Assembly (NCBI RefSeq): GCF_963678635.1
Contig: NC_087065.1
Span: forward strand, 5,727,209-5,791,208
Length of the DNA: 64,000 nucleotides
Reading direction: 5' to 3'
Source: Symsagittifera roscoffensis
Taxonomy: Eukaryota; Xenacoelomorpha; Acoela; Convolutidae
Positions 46,460 to 56,528 of this stretch are shown here, piece by piece. The translations under genes and the position numbers were made by a program. Each line of letters starts with the position of its first letter. Position 1 is the first letter of the stretch. Under the pieces are notes generated by a model. It worked only from the letters and a program-made list of their open reading frames with translations, searched no databases and was not told the origin of the DNA.

Positions 46460-47130
46460 AGCATATTTTGGGTTGTGTTTGCAACCGAACACAAGTGACA
46501 AAGACCTTGATTACTCAAAGCACCAAAGGTTGGTTGTTCTTACATTTACAATGCATAAAAAACGACCTGAATTGTCTTCCAGATGTTTTTCTAGAATGAT
46601 ATAACAAAAGTAACAATTTTTAATTTTTGGCAAAATTTTTCAGTGATGATTATTTTAAATTTGTGAATTTTCAAATTATCAGACATTGATCAAGGCATAC
46701 ATACACACGCCATACAAAAGAAATAAGAATTTTCAGCGTTTTTGAAAAAAAAAATTTAAGTGAAAAGAAAAAAAAGCCAACATTATCTTATCCAGGACTA
46801 TGTTATGCACACAAAAATTGATTCGGTTTGCGGTTGGAAAAAAAAATCGGGGCAAACTTTCAATATTTTTCAAAAATTTTTGTGTCGCCATCAAAAAATG
46901 CCAATCATACAATTTTCATATATAGAACTTGTATGGAAAGCCTTTTTTCAAAAAAAAAATTTTAAATCGGTTTTTATTTTGTCACCAGTCTGTTCAACTT
47001 TTCTCAAAAAACCGCAGAAATGGTTTAATTTTTTTTCAATTAATTTTTGAAAATGTATGAAAATTGTATGACAAGCATTTTATCCATACACTTGATGTAT
47101 GGATTTGTATAATGATAAGCAATTTCGGTG
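46460..47130. repeat. Diverged inverted copy of array-unit sequence
   Basis: caaccgaacacaagtgacaaagacc...caccaaaggttgg is the reverse complement of the 20720-20785 word (ccaaccattggtg...gtctttgtcacttgcgttcgg). Also shares the inverted-repeat arm (atccaggactatgttatgcacaca, 46790) and ends with ggtcaacccggg (47140). No coding capacity is supported. Confidence 0.65.
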
Positions 47131-47149
47131 TATGGAGGTCAACCCGGGA

Positions 47150-48161
47150 AGTTATTTGAAGCTAAAGTTGATAACCCGACCCTACCTGTAATGGTTTGGA
47201 GTCAACACTGACTGCCTCATAACTTCATTGATTTATGAATTTTCAATTTATTAAAGCATTGGCTTCTTGCCAAAAAATCTATATTCTAATTTAATTTTTG
47301 CCGTGTCATATGGGCTTGTTGTATCTCAATTTCCTCAAAATAACTGCTAATTGGACTGTTTCAGCGATAGTTTTTTCTTTCACCCAACATTTGATTTATA
47401 GTTTTGAAAAAACTGACAAACATTGTTGTAATATAGTGAAAACTTGCATGTGTGAACGATAAACTAACTAGCTTGAAGAAACTTTTTTACATCAGGTTGA
47501 AAAACTATTCAGTTTGAAAAGAGGAAGAAGTGAAGATGTTAGATGAGGCAAAATATCAGAAAGGTTGATAAAAATTCAAACTATTTCCTGGGTTTTCGTC
47601 TGCACTTGGGTTTAATTGTTCCGACCATTGAAAATGGAGAGGAACTTTGTATTCGGGTGTTTTAGTTTTTTTCCTTTTTTTGTTTTCCACTCAAATTAAG
47701 GGCCGACAATAATCATCGGACTGCGCCGAGTGAGATAACATATTGATACCCCGTCACTCGTGATTAGAACGATAATTTAAAAAAATCAAAAAATTGTTAC
47801 AGTGCCAAGAAAAACTTCTTTAAAATATTTTGAGTTTTATTCATTTTCTCGAGTAACTGATTCTTCTTCGCTATTCAAGAATATTTATCCCGTAAAAAAA
47901 CTCTATCTCAACGAAAATGTATTTTATCACGCGATGGATCTGGAAATGGTGGAAGTTATGTCCAGTCAATCTCGCCGTTTCCATGTCCGCGCCGTTTCCG
48001 CGATGTTTGCAAAAATCGCGACAAATATTATTTTCGTTTAAAAAAATTTAAATGCTCAGATCGGTCGCGTCATTCATGGCATATGTAAAATTTAGTTGCA
48101 AAAATCTGGATACAAAGGCCGGCCTCGAGGAACTAACTAAACAGAACTCGGAAAATAAATG
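47150..48161. other. Non-coding AT-rich stretch
   Basis: No supported gene. The 79-codon frame at 47802-48041 follows an attgttacag word, but nothing else supports it. Confidence 0.4.
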
Positions 48162-48290
48162 CCTCTAAGCAGGGGCGGATCTAGCAGACGCGGATCTAGG
48201 AATTTATCGAGGGGGGCCGGATTTTCTAAACAAAAATGTTGAAAGTTTTGTCGACCTTTTTGTAGGTCAATCAGTTCTATAAAGACCCTA

Positions 48291-48507
48291 TGTGAAAAGG
48301 CGGTTTCGATAGTTTGAATTAATCCAGTGAGATAAGTAACCGTGTATTAGAAAATTAGTCGGAGACAATAAATTGGCGGTCAACCGAAGGTGACAGACAA
48401 ACTCCGAAGGTTAAATACTAGTTAGCGCCAGACAGATAAGTGAATTAAATAGCACAACTAGAAATGGAACTGGAATCGAAACATGAACTAATTTAGATAC
48501 TACGACA
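48291..48507 (-). repeat. 3' LTR of the gypsy element
   Basis: Element-sense ends are TGTCGTAG and TTTTCACA. About 98% identical to the 55981-56197 copy (differences include aagg/aacg and attag/gttag), so the insertion is fairly young. Confidence 0.85.
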
Positions 48508-48518
48508 TTTCCCTCCTT
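48508..48518 (-). promoter_or_regulatory. Polypurine tract of the gypsy element
   Basis: The element strand reads AAGGAGGGAAA immediately before the TGTCGTAG start of the 3' LTR, the usual plus-strand priming position. Confidence 0.7.
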
Positions 48519-48612
48519 GTAAAAATTCATGACTTTATTTAACGTATCCAATGCAATGCTGTTATCAATAAATCAATAAGGTTAATAACGAGTTTCAACT
48601 AGAGTTTTGTCA

Positions 48613-50683
48613 ATCAGCTACGACAACATTTTAAAACATAAACTTTTGAGTTTTTGCCGCTGCACGGCATGCCCATTCCCTGGACCTCCCTCCTCATGTT
48701 ATAAAGTTTTGTAAGTATGTTTTTGTAAGTTTGTTACTCATGTTTTTCTACTCTTTTTCTTCATTTTGCTCCTGACTTATCCACCTTTTGAATGGTATCA
48801 ATCATAACTGCCCCCATCTTAGTCACTGCTGTTCGTTTTCTGCCCGACCGTCTTGAACTGGTTTCGTCCAATGAACTCGCCGAATCTTGGCTTGAATTAG
48901 AAACAAGTCGTTGTTTCCGACCCCGTTTTTTCCCCCCGGTTGCTGCAATTTGTTCTGCTTCGCGTTCCACCTCCTGTGGTATATTTCCTTCGGTACCTTC
49001 CTTCCTTCGGTTAGCTTCGATTTCTTTTTCGCGTGCCATCGTATACTCTGTTGCCGCCTCATAGTTGCTAGGTCGAATCGTGATGGTTTCGGTTTGTACT
49101 TGGTCCTGTCTCCCACTAGACATTCCTTGTCGTTCTCTTTCAACATCTGCCCTCCCCCAGTTGTCGGTTCATCAGCTTGTTTTGTTGTGATTAGCGGTAA
49201 ATAGTCCTCTTCGTCTGATTCCGAATCCTCCGCGGTTTCCAAAATTTGGAATCGTGAGCGTTTTCCCATGGTGCGGTGATAGGTTCCCGTGGTGCCTTTT
49301 GAACTGCTTGGTTGACTACTCCTTGTTAGTAACTTCCGTTTAAGATCCCACGGCGTTGGTGGTGCAGCGATTTGTCCCGGCGCCCGTTTTTTCGGAATTT
49401 TCGCCTTCTTGAGTGCTACTCCTGATTTTTTGAGCACAGCACCATTACTCATTTTAATAGTGTGTTCACTTTGATTAAATATACTAGATTTTAATGGTTT
49501 ATACCTATTCAAATTCCGCTCCCCGGTCTTCTGCATTACGACTGCCGGTGGTACTTCGGCTGGTTCATTCGGTGCCCGCACAATTCCAGGCTCATCATCC
49601 AGGTTAGCAGCTTGGTCCTCAGCCAGTTTTAGTGGGTGTCGCCTGTTTTTCCGATCGTAATCTGTATCAGATCGGACTCCCCAGTTCGTATCCATGTGCT
49701 CCGGCATTGCTTGGGCATTTGGGTCTCGTTCATCTAAACAGGCAGATTTTGAACGTATTACATTTTTCCAATTTAGATTCCATAATGATGGCTTTTTGGT
49801 CAAATTTCTGAGAACCGTGTTAGCTTCCCAACCGTGGTGCGCTTCGAACAGTGTTGTGTTGAGCGTGGCGTTTTTGGCAAATCTTTAGGCACCGAGGGCT
49901 CTTTCAACCATCCGATCCAAGGGTTCCGGTTTATCCTCCCGCGCATACGTAAGTACTGAACTCTTGATGCTGCCAATCGTGCGTTCGACACATCCTGTTG
50001 CCCTATGATCGTTAACTGGCGAGATGAGCATTTCAATTCCCTCTTTATGACAGAATGCTCGAACCTCCTTGGACATAAAGTTTGTTCCTTGGTCAACTCG
50101 AATTTGTTGCGGAACTCCGTGGGCAATAATGTATGCTTTTAGAAATTTAACAATTTTATCCGACCGGTTCGAAATACAGACCAACGGGTAAACCGATCCA
50201 CCGCTACCAAAATATACTTTTTAGACTCCTTCAAGTAGTTAATTGACCTCCAAAAGTCCAGTTGAACCGACTCATTCGGTTCTTTCGGCTCAGGTATTTT
50301 CCCTATATCCCCTTTCGAACACATATTTTTCAAATTCTTACCAACTAATGTGCATTCTTGACAATTCCCGGCAATGGTCGCTAAGCTACGGAACATATAC
50401 GGGTACCAGATGTCTTTGGCCGCGTCATACATACTCGATTTCCCGTGATGATAGTAATGCAATCTATTGTTCACCGCCGCTTGCAAGTTGTTGGGAATAA
50501 CTAGCCTCTCGTCCATCCATAGGCATCCGTCTCTTACATGAAAATCCCGAGTATACTGTGAATAGTACTTACTCATCGCCGCAACTTTTGAATGTAACTG
50601 AGGGTCTTTACCTTTAACCATTTCAATAATAGCTTGTAATTGTGGATTGGAACTATATTGTGAATCTATAAATCGAATATTAA
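48613..50683. repeat. 2.07-kb internal tandem duplication, unit 1
   Basis: Begins tcagctacgacaacattt and ends aatcgaatattaaa. Equivalent positions are 2070-2071 apart from the next unit. I count about four differences in 2070 bases (near 48848, 48908, a T-run at 48927, and 50519). Confidence 0.92.
48761..50683 (-). pseudogene. pol: Integrase, distal duplicate copy
   Basis: Repeat of the proximal integrase from inside its N-terminal part to the 3' end. It carries the same frameshift (near 50160-50180) and the same TAA (49887-49885). The C-terminal frame 49803-48823 is basic (KKRAPGQIAAPPTPWDLKRK, then a Ser/Asp/Glu patch); an alternative frame 49123-48761 ends in a charged KKRGRKQRL segment. 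A one-T difference in a T-run near 48927/50998 makes the two copies read different C-termini. Confidence 0.8.
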
Positions 50684-52754
50684 ATCAGCTACGACAACAT
50701 TTTAAAACATAAACTTTTGAGTTTTTGCCGCTGCACGGCATGCCCATTCCCTGGACCTCCCTCCTCATGTTATAAAGTTTTGTAAGTATGTTTTTGTAAG
50801 TTTGTTACTCATGTTTTTCTACTCTTTTTCTTCATTTTGCTCCTGACTTATCCACCTTTTGAATGGTATCAATCATAACTGCCCCCATCTTAGTCACTGC
50901 TGTTCGTTTTCTGCCCGTCCGTCTTGAACTGGTTTCGTCCAATGAACTCGCCGAATCTTGGCTTGAATTAGAAACAAGGCGTTGTTTCCGACCCCGTTTT
51001 TCCCCCCGGTTGCTGCAATTTGTTCTGCTTCGCGTTCCACCTCCTGTGGTATATTTCCTTCGGTACCTTCCTTCCTTCGGTTAGCTTCGATTTCTTTTTC
51101 GCGTGCCATCGTATACTCTGTTGCCGCCTCATAGTTGCTAGGTCGAATCGTGATGGTTTCGGTTTGTACTTGGTCCTGTCTCCCACTAGACATTCCTTGT
51201 CGTTCTCTTTCAACATCTGCCCTCCCCCAGTTGTCGGTTCATCAGCTTGTTTTGTTGTGATTAGCGGTAAATAGTCCTCTTCGTCTGATTCCGAATCCTC
51301 CGCGGTTTCCAAAATTTGGAATCGTGAGCGTTTTCCCATGGTGCGGTGATAGGTTCCCGTGGTGCCTTTTGAACTGCTTGGTTGACTACTCCTTGTTAGT
51401 AACTTCCGTTTAAGATCCCACGGCGTTGGTGGTGCAGCGATTTGTCCCGGCGCCCGTTTTTTCGGAATTTTCGCCTTCTTGAGTGCTACTCCTGATTTTT
51501 TGAGCACAGCACCATTACTCATTTTAATAGTGTGTTCACTTTGATTAAATATACTAGATTTTAATGGTTTATACCTATTCAAATTCCGCTCCCCGGTCTT
51601 CTGCATTACGACTGCCGGTGGTACTTCGGCTGGTTCATTCGGTGCCCGCACAATTCCAGGCTCATCATCCAGGTTAGCAGCTTGGTCCTCAGCCAGTTTT
51701 AGTGGGTGTCGCCTGTTTTTCCGATCGTAATCTGTATCAGATCGGACTCCCCAGTTCGTATCCATGTGCTCCGGCATTGCTTGGGCATTTGGGTCTCGTT
51801 CATCTAAACAGGCAGATTTTGAACGTATTACATTTTTCCAATTTAGATTCCATAATGATGGCTTTTTGGTCAAATTTCTGAGAACCGTGTTAGCTTCCCA
51901 ACCGTGGTGCGCTTCGAACAGTGTTGTGTTGAGCGTGGCGTTTTTGGCAAATCTTTAGGCACCGAGGGCTCTTTCAACCATCCGATCCAAGGGTTCCGGT
52001 TTATCCTCCCGCGCATACGTAAGTACTGAACTCTTGATGCTGCCAATCGTGCGTTCGACACATCCTGTTGCCCTATGATCGTTAACTGGCGAGATGAGCA
52101 TTTCAATTCCCTCTTTATGACAGAATGCTCGAACCTCCTTGGACATAAAGTTTGTTCCTTGGTCAACTCGAATTTGTTGCGGAACTCCGTGGGCAATAAT
52201 GTATGCTTTTAGAAATTTAACAATTTTATCCGACCGGTTCGAAATACAGACCAACGGGTAAACCGATCCACCGCTACCAAAATATACTTTTTAGACTCCT
52301 TCAAGTAGTTAATTGACCTCCAAAAGTCCAGTTGAACCGACTCATTCGGTTCTTTCGGCTCAGGTATTTTCCCTATATCCCCTTTCGAACACATATTTTT
52401 CAAATTCTTACCAACTAATGTGCATTCTTGACAATTCCCGGCAATGGTCGCTAAGCTACGGAACATATACGGGTACCAGATGTCTTTGGCCGCGTCATAC
52501 ATACTCGATTTCCCGTGATGATAGTAATGCAATCTATTGTTCACCGCCGCTTGCAAGTTGTTGGGAATAACTAGCCTCTCGTCCATCCACAGGCATCCGT
52601 CTCTTACATGAAAATCCCGAGTATACTGTGAATAGTACTTACTCATCGCCGCAACTTTTGAATGTAACTGAGGGTCTTTACCTTTAACCATTTCAATAAT
52701 AGCTTGTAATTGTGGATTGGAACTATATTGTGAATCTATAAATCGAATATTAAA
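50684..52754. repeat. 2.07-kb internal tandem duplication, unit 2
   Basis: Second unit; at its right end the sequence continues into the original integrase N-terminus (cagttcgggaagggcgg), showing that this side is the ancestral junction. Confidence 0.92.
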
Positions 52755-52814
52755 CAGTTCGGGAAGGGCGGTTTGTTTACTTACAACTTTACAATTTCTC
52801 AGGATAACGGACAC
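50894..52814 (-). pseudogene. pol: Integrase, proximal copy, with frameshift and in-frame TAA
   Basis: 52814-52209 holds the zinc-binding HHCC part (HYYHHG and NCQEC) and the first catalytic Asp (VQLDFWRS). A frameshift near 52230-52250 leads to 52254-51955 with the second Asp (IRVDQGTNF) and the Glu (GCVERTIGS). A TAA at 51957-51955 interrupts the same frame, which continues (RFAKNATLNTTLFEAHHG) into a long basic C-terminal region to 50968, with a further frame switch near 51195 to 51193-50894. Integrase inserts the cDNA into chromosomes; this one is inactive. A stretch of about 360 bp (52815-53176) between RNase H and here has no open frame. Confidence 0.8.
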
Positions 52815-53176
52815 AACTCAATTTTCCGGATTAACCGGTGGATAACTTTTGCCAGGGTAAACCGACGGAATAGAAATGATGAAGTTAGTTTTAGTTCTCC
52901 GGACTTCTGTTGTAACCGCTTGCATATCCTGATCAATCTCCTCTATTTTATCGCTACTACTAATGCTGGGGTGTCGTTCCAATATTTTCCTGATTTTTTT
53001 CTCCCTAATTAAGTTAGATTTTGAATTTTGAATTTTTGTGTTTGAAGAAATTAAGTAACCAAAATCAGCTTCAATAATAGTCCCAACTAAATTTCCACTA
53101 AACTAAATTGACCTGCCGGAAATGCAATTCGTCGCTCTGTGATTGTTCCAATTTCTACCGCATGATCGTTCGCCCT

Positions 53177-53828
53177 CTACCGGTTGTTTTCTATTCGATA
53201 TATTACAAACGCGTTTATTATTAGTAACCGGTGGAGACTCGAGTCTACCTTTGGAGAAGCTTCCTTCTCAAATCCGAGGGCGGATCTAGTTTTACTAATT
53301 TTCGCCACTGTAAACATACTATCATAGGTACTGACCGGTTTAGCATCCAAGCTGGGGTGCCTCGATAGATAATCTGCCAGTCCAATTTTTGCTCCGGGTT
53401 TGTGCTCTACTTGAAAATCGAACGGTATAAGACGATCTAACCATCTGGTTAATCTACTGAACATTGTTTTGTTCTTTTTGTTGTTCCCATTTAGCAATGA
53501 TACAAGTGCCTTATGATCCGTAACAATTAAAATATTTCTCCACAACACATAGTTTCGGAAATACTCCGCCCCCCACCTAACTGCAAGCATTTCTAATTCA
53601 TTCGTAGAGTACTTTTTCTCTGCCTCGTTCAAGTACCGGGATGCTAAGGATATCGGCCCCCAGCCGTCGAAATTTAGTTGCTCAAGGACCGCTGCGAGCC
53701 CGTTATGACTAGCGTCGCATACGATTCTTGTGTCAAGGTGTATATCAAAGTGCCAAAGTTCTACTATATTAGCCACCTGCTTTTTTAGATTGTCGAATGA
53801 TATTTGACTTTCATTATTCCAAATATAT
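53177..53828 (-). pseudogene. pol: RNase H domain of Pol (frameshifted from RT)
   Basis: Continues the RT frame after a one-base shift near 53825-53830. Catalytic carboxylates are visible in IVCDASHNGLAAVL, STNELEMLAVRW, VTDHKALVSLL and GAKIGLADYLSRHP, the typical gypsy RNase H series. The frame then runs without landmark to 53177. RNase H removes the RNA strand during reverse transcription. The domain residues are intact, so it is the reading frame that is broken, not the fold. Confidence 0.8.
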
Positions 53829-55178
53829 TCGCTTTTTCCTGCTTAATAAAGGACGTAACGAGGCTGATGATTCCGCGAGTGCTGGAAGGTGTTTGTGCAG
53901 GCTATGAATAGAACCCATAAAAGATTTTAGCTGCGACACCGTTTTTGGTGCTTTTAGCGATTCGACCGGTTCCGTTTTTCGGATTAGCGGCGTTATTCCG
54001 GTACAAGTTGTTTTATGCCCCAGCCATTCACATTCTTTCCGCGCAAATTGGCATTTAGTAAGCTTAAGCGACATATTCTCGCGATCTAACTTCCGTAAGA
54101 TTCTTTCGACCGCCGAGATATGCTCAATCTCAGTGCCTTTGGTGACCACCAAAATGTCGTCAATAGAAGCGTGCGCCTGCGGAAACTCCGAAAGGATCGT
54201 ATCCATCACTCTTTGAAATTCCGCTGGCATGGTTGTGAGGCCGTAGAACCCCGTTTGAAAACGATACGTGCCCGTTGATTTTCCTCCCACCAGCGAAAAA
54301 CTGCATTGGACGCTGGTTTCCGGGCTAAGTGGTAAATGACCGTACGCATACGTAAAATCCATAGTAGAGAAATATACATTTCCTGGTTTCCGTTCGCTTA
54401 TCGTTTGTTCTACCGTATCCATGAGCTCTTCAATATTCGGCATTTGGTATTTATTCTTGTGGACTTGCTTGTTTAACTCCCGGGATTCCAACGCTAATTT
54501 CACTGATCCGTCCTTTTTCACCGTTATTACAATCGGCGAAACAAAATACTTGTCCGAACATTCTTTCAGTTTTTCGATGAGCCCTTGCCCTAAAAATTTA
54601 TTGATTTCCTTATCAATTTTATCCTGCAATGTGATGGGCACTCTCCGTCCTTTTTGTTGAATCGGCGTTAACGTTTCAAAAAAATCCGCGTGTACCTTAT
54701 AATTCTTCATTTTACCGACACTGTTAAAATGGTTTTTAAATTGCTTGCTGAAATAAATCTGCCAGGGGTCTAATGAGTCCTTCTCCTCTGTTGCTTCGGC
54801 CCCAGGTTCTTCTCCCTGCACCGACATCACGTTCTCCTCCGGTGCCTTCTGCACTATCTGCAATCCCAGATTTGGCATTAGGTCTCTCCCAATAATCGAC
54901 GGTCTGCTTCCTCCGATTACTCTGATATTCGCGTTAGTCACCCATCCGTTCGTTTCTAACGAGACGTCCATCGTTCTTAGTAGCCGTAAAGGATTGTTTC
55001 CGTAATCCCTGAATTTGTCGTCCTCCGGTGCTGGCGCCTTAACGTTCACGCCTGCGGTGCCCAACGTTTGTTTTAGTTCTCCAATGGTAAATATTAAAAT
55101 CGGTGATCCACTATCTATCCAGACATTCGTTTGCTTCCTATTTACCTTAATTGGTAGTCGAGCGCCGGCCACCTTCAA
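53814..55178 (-). CDS. pol: Protease and reverse transcriptase part of Pol
   Basis: 454 codons, intact. N-terminal aspartic protease with VWIDSGSP (about residue 18) and IIGRDLMPNLGL (about residue 94-105). A linker follows, then reverse transcriptase: IVITVKKDGSVKLALESREL, YFSTMDFTYAYGHLPL with the first catalytic Asp, FQTGFYGLTTMPAEFQRVMD, and ASIDDILVVTKG, an SIDD variant of the YxDD box. ECEWLGH and the thumb follow. It stops at RKKRIYLE because of a one-base shift before the RNase H domain. It lies just downstream of gag in the same orientation, as usual for Ty3/Gypsy. Confidence 0.9.
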   Translation of the reverse strand: MKVAGARLPIKVNRKQTNVWIDSGSPILIFTIGELKQTLGTAGVNVKAPAPEDDKFRDYGNNPLRLLRTMDVSLETNGWVTNANIRVIGGSRPSIIGRDLMPNLGLQIVQKAPEENVMSVQGEEPGAEATEEKDSLDPWQIYFSKQFKNHFNSVGKMKNYKVHADFFETLTPIQQKGRRVPITLQDKIDKEINKFLGQGLIEKLKECSDKYFVSPIVITVKKDGSVKLALESRELNKQVHKNKYQMPNIEELMDTVEQTISERKPGNVYFSTMDFTYAYGHLPLSPETSVQCSFSLVGGKSTGTYRFQTGFYGLTTMPAEFQRVMDTILSEFPQAHASIDDILVVTKGTEIEHISAVERILRKLDRENMSLKLTKCQFARKECEWLGHKTTCTGITPLIRKTEPVESLKAPKTVSQLKSFMGSIHSLHKHLPALAESSASLRPLLSRKKRIYLE

Positions 55179-55184
55179 TTCAGT

Positions 55185-55853
55185 CTATCTCCGAGATTTG
55201 ATAGCCATGACAACATAATCTCCTGAGCTGTCTGAATCCCACGATCGTTGCTTCTTTACCGGTGTGTTAACCCAGCCAACTGAATTCTCATGTTGCGAAT
55301 AAGTATCCTCAGCGTCGCCTATTTCACTAGCTTCCATATCCTCCTGATTTTGGATAAGTCCCACTGCCGGTCTTCCCCGATTATTCCGCTTTCCCCGACA
55401 AGTTCTCTCGTAATGTCCCGTCTTCCGGCAGAAATTACACGTCGCATTCTTGGCTGGACATTTTGTAAGTTGTTCCTGGGTAAAGTTGGGTTGGTCACAA
55501 TTATAGCATCTTCTAGAAACTCCCGCTCTCATCTCTGCTCGTCCTCTGAACGATCCACGGCCACACTGTCTATGATTTCGGTATCCTCCTCGGATTGTTC
55601 CCACCGGTTCCGTTTTGACCTGAAACGCTCCATTTCCACCGGTGGTGCCACTAGTTGTTGCTCCGGTTGCCGATTGCCGATCCGTATGATTTAGCATACT
55701 TGTATCCACGTTCGTAGGACAGTGCAATACGGTAAACCTCCTCTGGTGTCTTAGTCGAACGGCATAGCTCATTTTGGGCCTCTCTATTGTTCATGTTCAC
55801 AATGAACGCATCCCGCAGAATTCTAGTTCTTCGGATTTGGGCTATGTTTGGCC
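55185..55853 (-). pseudogene. gag: Gag remnant (capsid C-terminus and zinc knuckle)
   Basis: A first frame (55853 to about 55650) carries a capsid-C-terminal-like stretch with ILRDAFIVNMNN and EEVYRIALSYERG. A frameshift then leads to 55772-55185, a basic Gly/Arg-rich nucleocapsid region with CYNC and a canonical knuckle CNFCRKTGHYERTC (CX2CX4HX4C). Only about 110 bases separate the primer-binding site from the first gag codons, so the matrix and most of the capsid part are deleted. In a full element Gag would package RNA into virus-like particles; this one cannot make a normal Gag. Confidence 0.75.
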
Positions 55854-55962
55854 ACTATTCCCCAATGAAAACGATAAAACCAAAACTCCCATAGCATTGG
55901 TGGCTCTGCGAACGTCGAGGGCCAAAACGATGTAATCCCCAGTGGGTTTTTCCCCCCACTTT

Positions 55963-55980
55963 GGCCTGCTGACTGCGCCA
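55963..55980 (-). promoter_or_regulatory. Primer-binding site of the gypsy element
   Basis: Directly adjacent to the 5' LTR the element strand reads TGGCGCAGTCAGCAGGCC. TGGCGC starts are typical of tRNA-primed LTR elements; the priming tRNA would end in GACTGCGCCA. The tRNA identity is not determined. Confidence 0.65.
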
Positions 55981-56197
55981 TGTGAAAACGCGGTTTCGAT
56001 AGTTTGAATTAATCCAGTGAGATAAGTAACCGTGTGTTAGAAAGTTAGTCGGAGACAATAAATTGGCGGTCAACCGAAGGTGACAGACAAACTCCGAAGG
56101 TTAAATACTAGTTAGCGCCAGACAGATAATTGAATTAAATAGCACAACTAGAAATGGAACTGGAATCGAAACATGAACTAATTTAGATACTACGACT
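55981..56197 (-). repeat. 5' LTR of the gypsy element
   Basis: Pairs with 48291-48507. The outer terminal base is T instead of A on the plus strand (tacgact), so the TG dinucleotide at the element start is lost. Confidence 0.85.
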
Positions 56198-56441
56198 TTT
56201 TACTTCTTGTAAACTCCTCTCAAAACTCAAAAAGAATATATAATGGCGCCAACGGCGCCCTTAAAATTTTTTTTGGTTCCTTCACTCAAAATGGATATCT
56301 GAAAATCCATGAGGGAAACGAAATGCAACCGCCACACCCCCCCTCCCCCCTGAATCCACCTCTGCCTCCAAGGTTTGTCTCAGACCGAAGCAAAAATTGC
56401 TCAGAAATTTTAACAATTTGTTTTTCATAAAGGATTTTAAC

Positions 56442-56528
56442 TGTTGTGAGTTGTTCATTTTGTTCAAACTTATGACCTTTGGTAATGGTTACTTACGTGC
56501 CAACTATGCTATGAATCGACCAACGGTC
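56442..56528 (+). repeat. LTR-like direct repeat, left
   Basis: TGTTGTGAGTTGTTCATTTT through to ctatgaatcgaccaacggtc; about 90% identical to 61245-61331. Followed by a doubled agagaatcgaccaacggtc word. Confidence 0.6.

Larger units (their letters stand above)
48291..56197 (-). mobile_element. Ty3/Gypsy LTR retrotransposon, defective, with internal duplication
   Basis: Two LTRs of about 217 bp, a primer-binding site, a polypurine tract, and the order gag (truncated), protease, reverse transcriptase, RNase H, integrase place it in Ty3/Gypsy. Reading right to left: gag remnant 55853-55185, PR-RT 55178-53814, RH about 53828-53177, INT 52814-50894, then a second INT copy to 48761. Disabling changes: most of gag deleted, frameshifts in gag, at the RT/RH boundary and in integrase, and an in-frame TAA in integrase. 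No flanking 4-6 bp target duplication is visible; the terminal base of the right LTR is changed. Confidence 0.9.
48170..56364. mobile_element. hAT-like non-autonomous DNA transposon, split by an LTR retrotransposon
   Basis: The left terminal sequence CAGGGGCGGATCTAG (48170-48184) is matched by its inverted form at 56350-56364 (reads CAGAGGTGGATTCAG on the minus strand; 11 of 15 identical). The flanks CCTCTAAG (48162-48169) and CCTCCAAG (56365-56372) form an 8-bp target duplication with one mismatch, the size expected for hAT transposons, whose ends often read CAGGGGCGGAT. Once the retrotransposon at 48291-56197 is set aside, only about 290 bp of the DNA element remain, without coding capacity. 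Confidence 0.7.

Noticed and set aside
48792-49204. Plus-strand frames across the gypsy element
   Set aside because: Antisense shadows of the integrase C-terminal region.
49800-50126. 108-codon minus frame overlapping integrase
   Set aside because: Out-of-frame shadow; the integrase frame carries the DDE residues.
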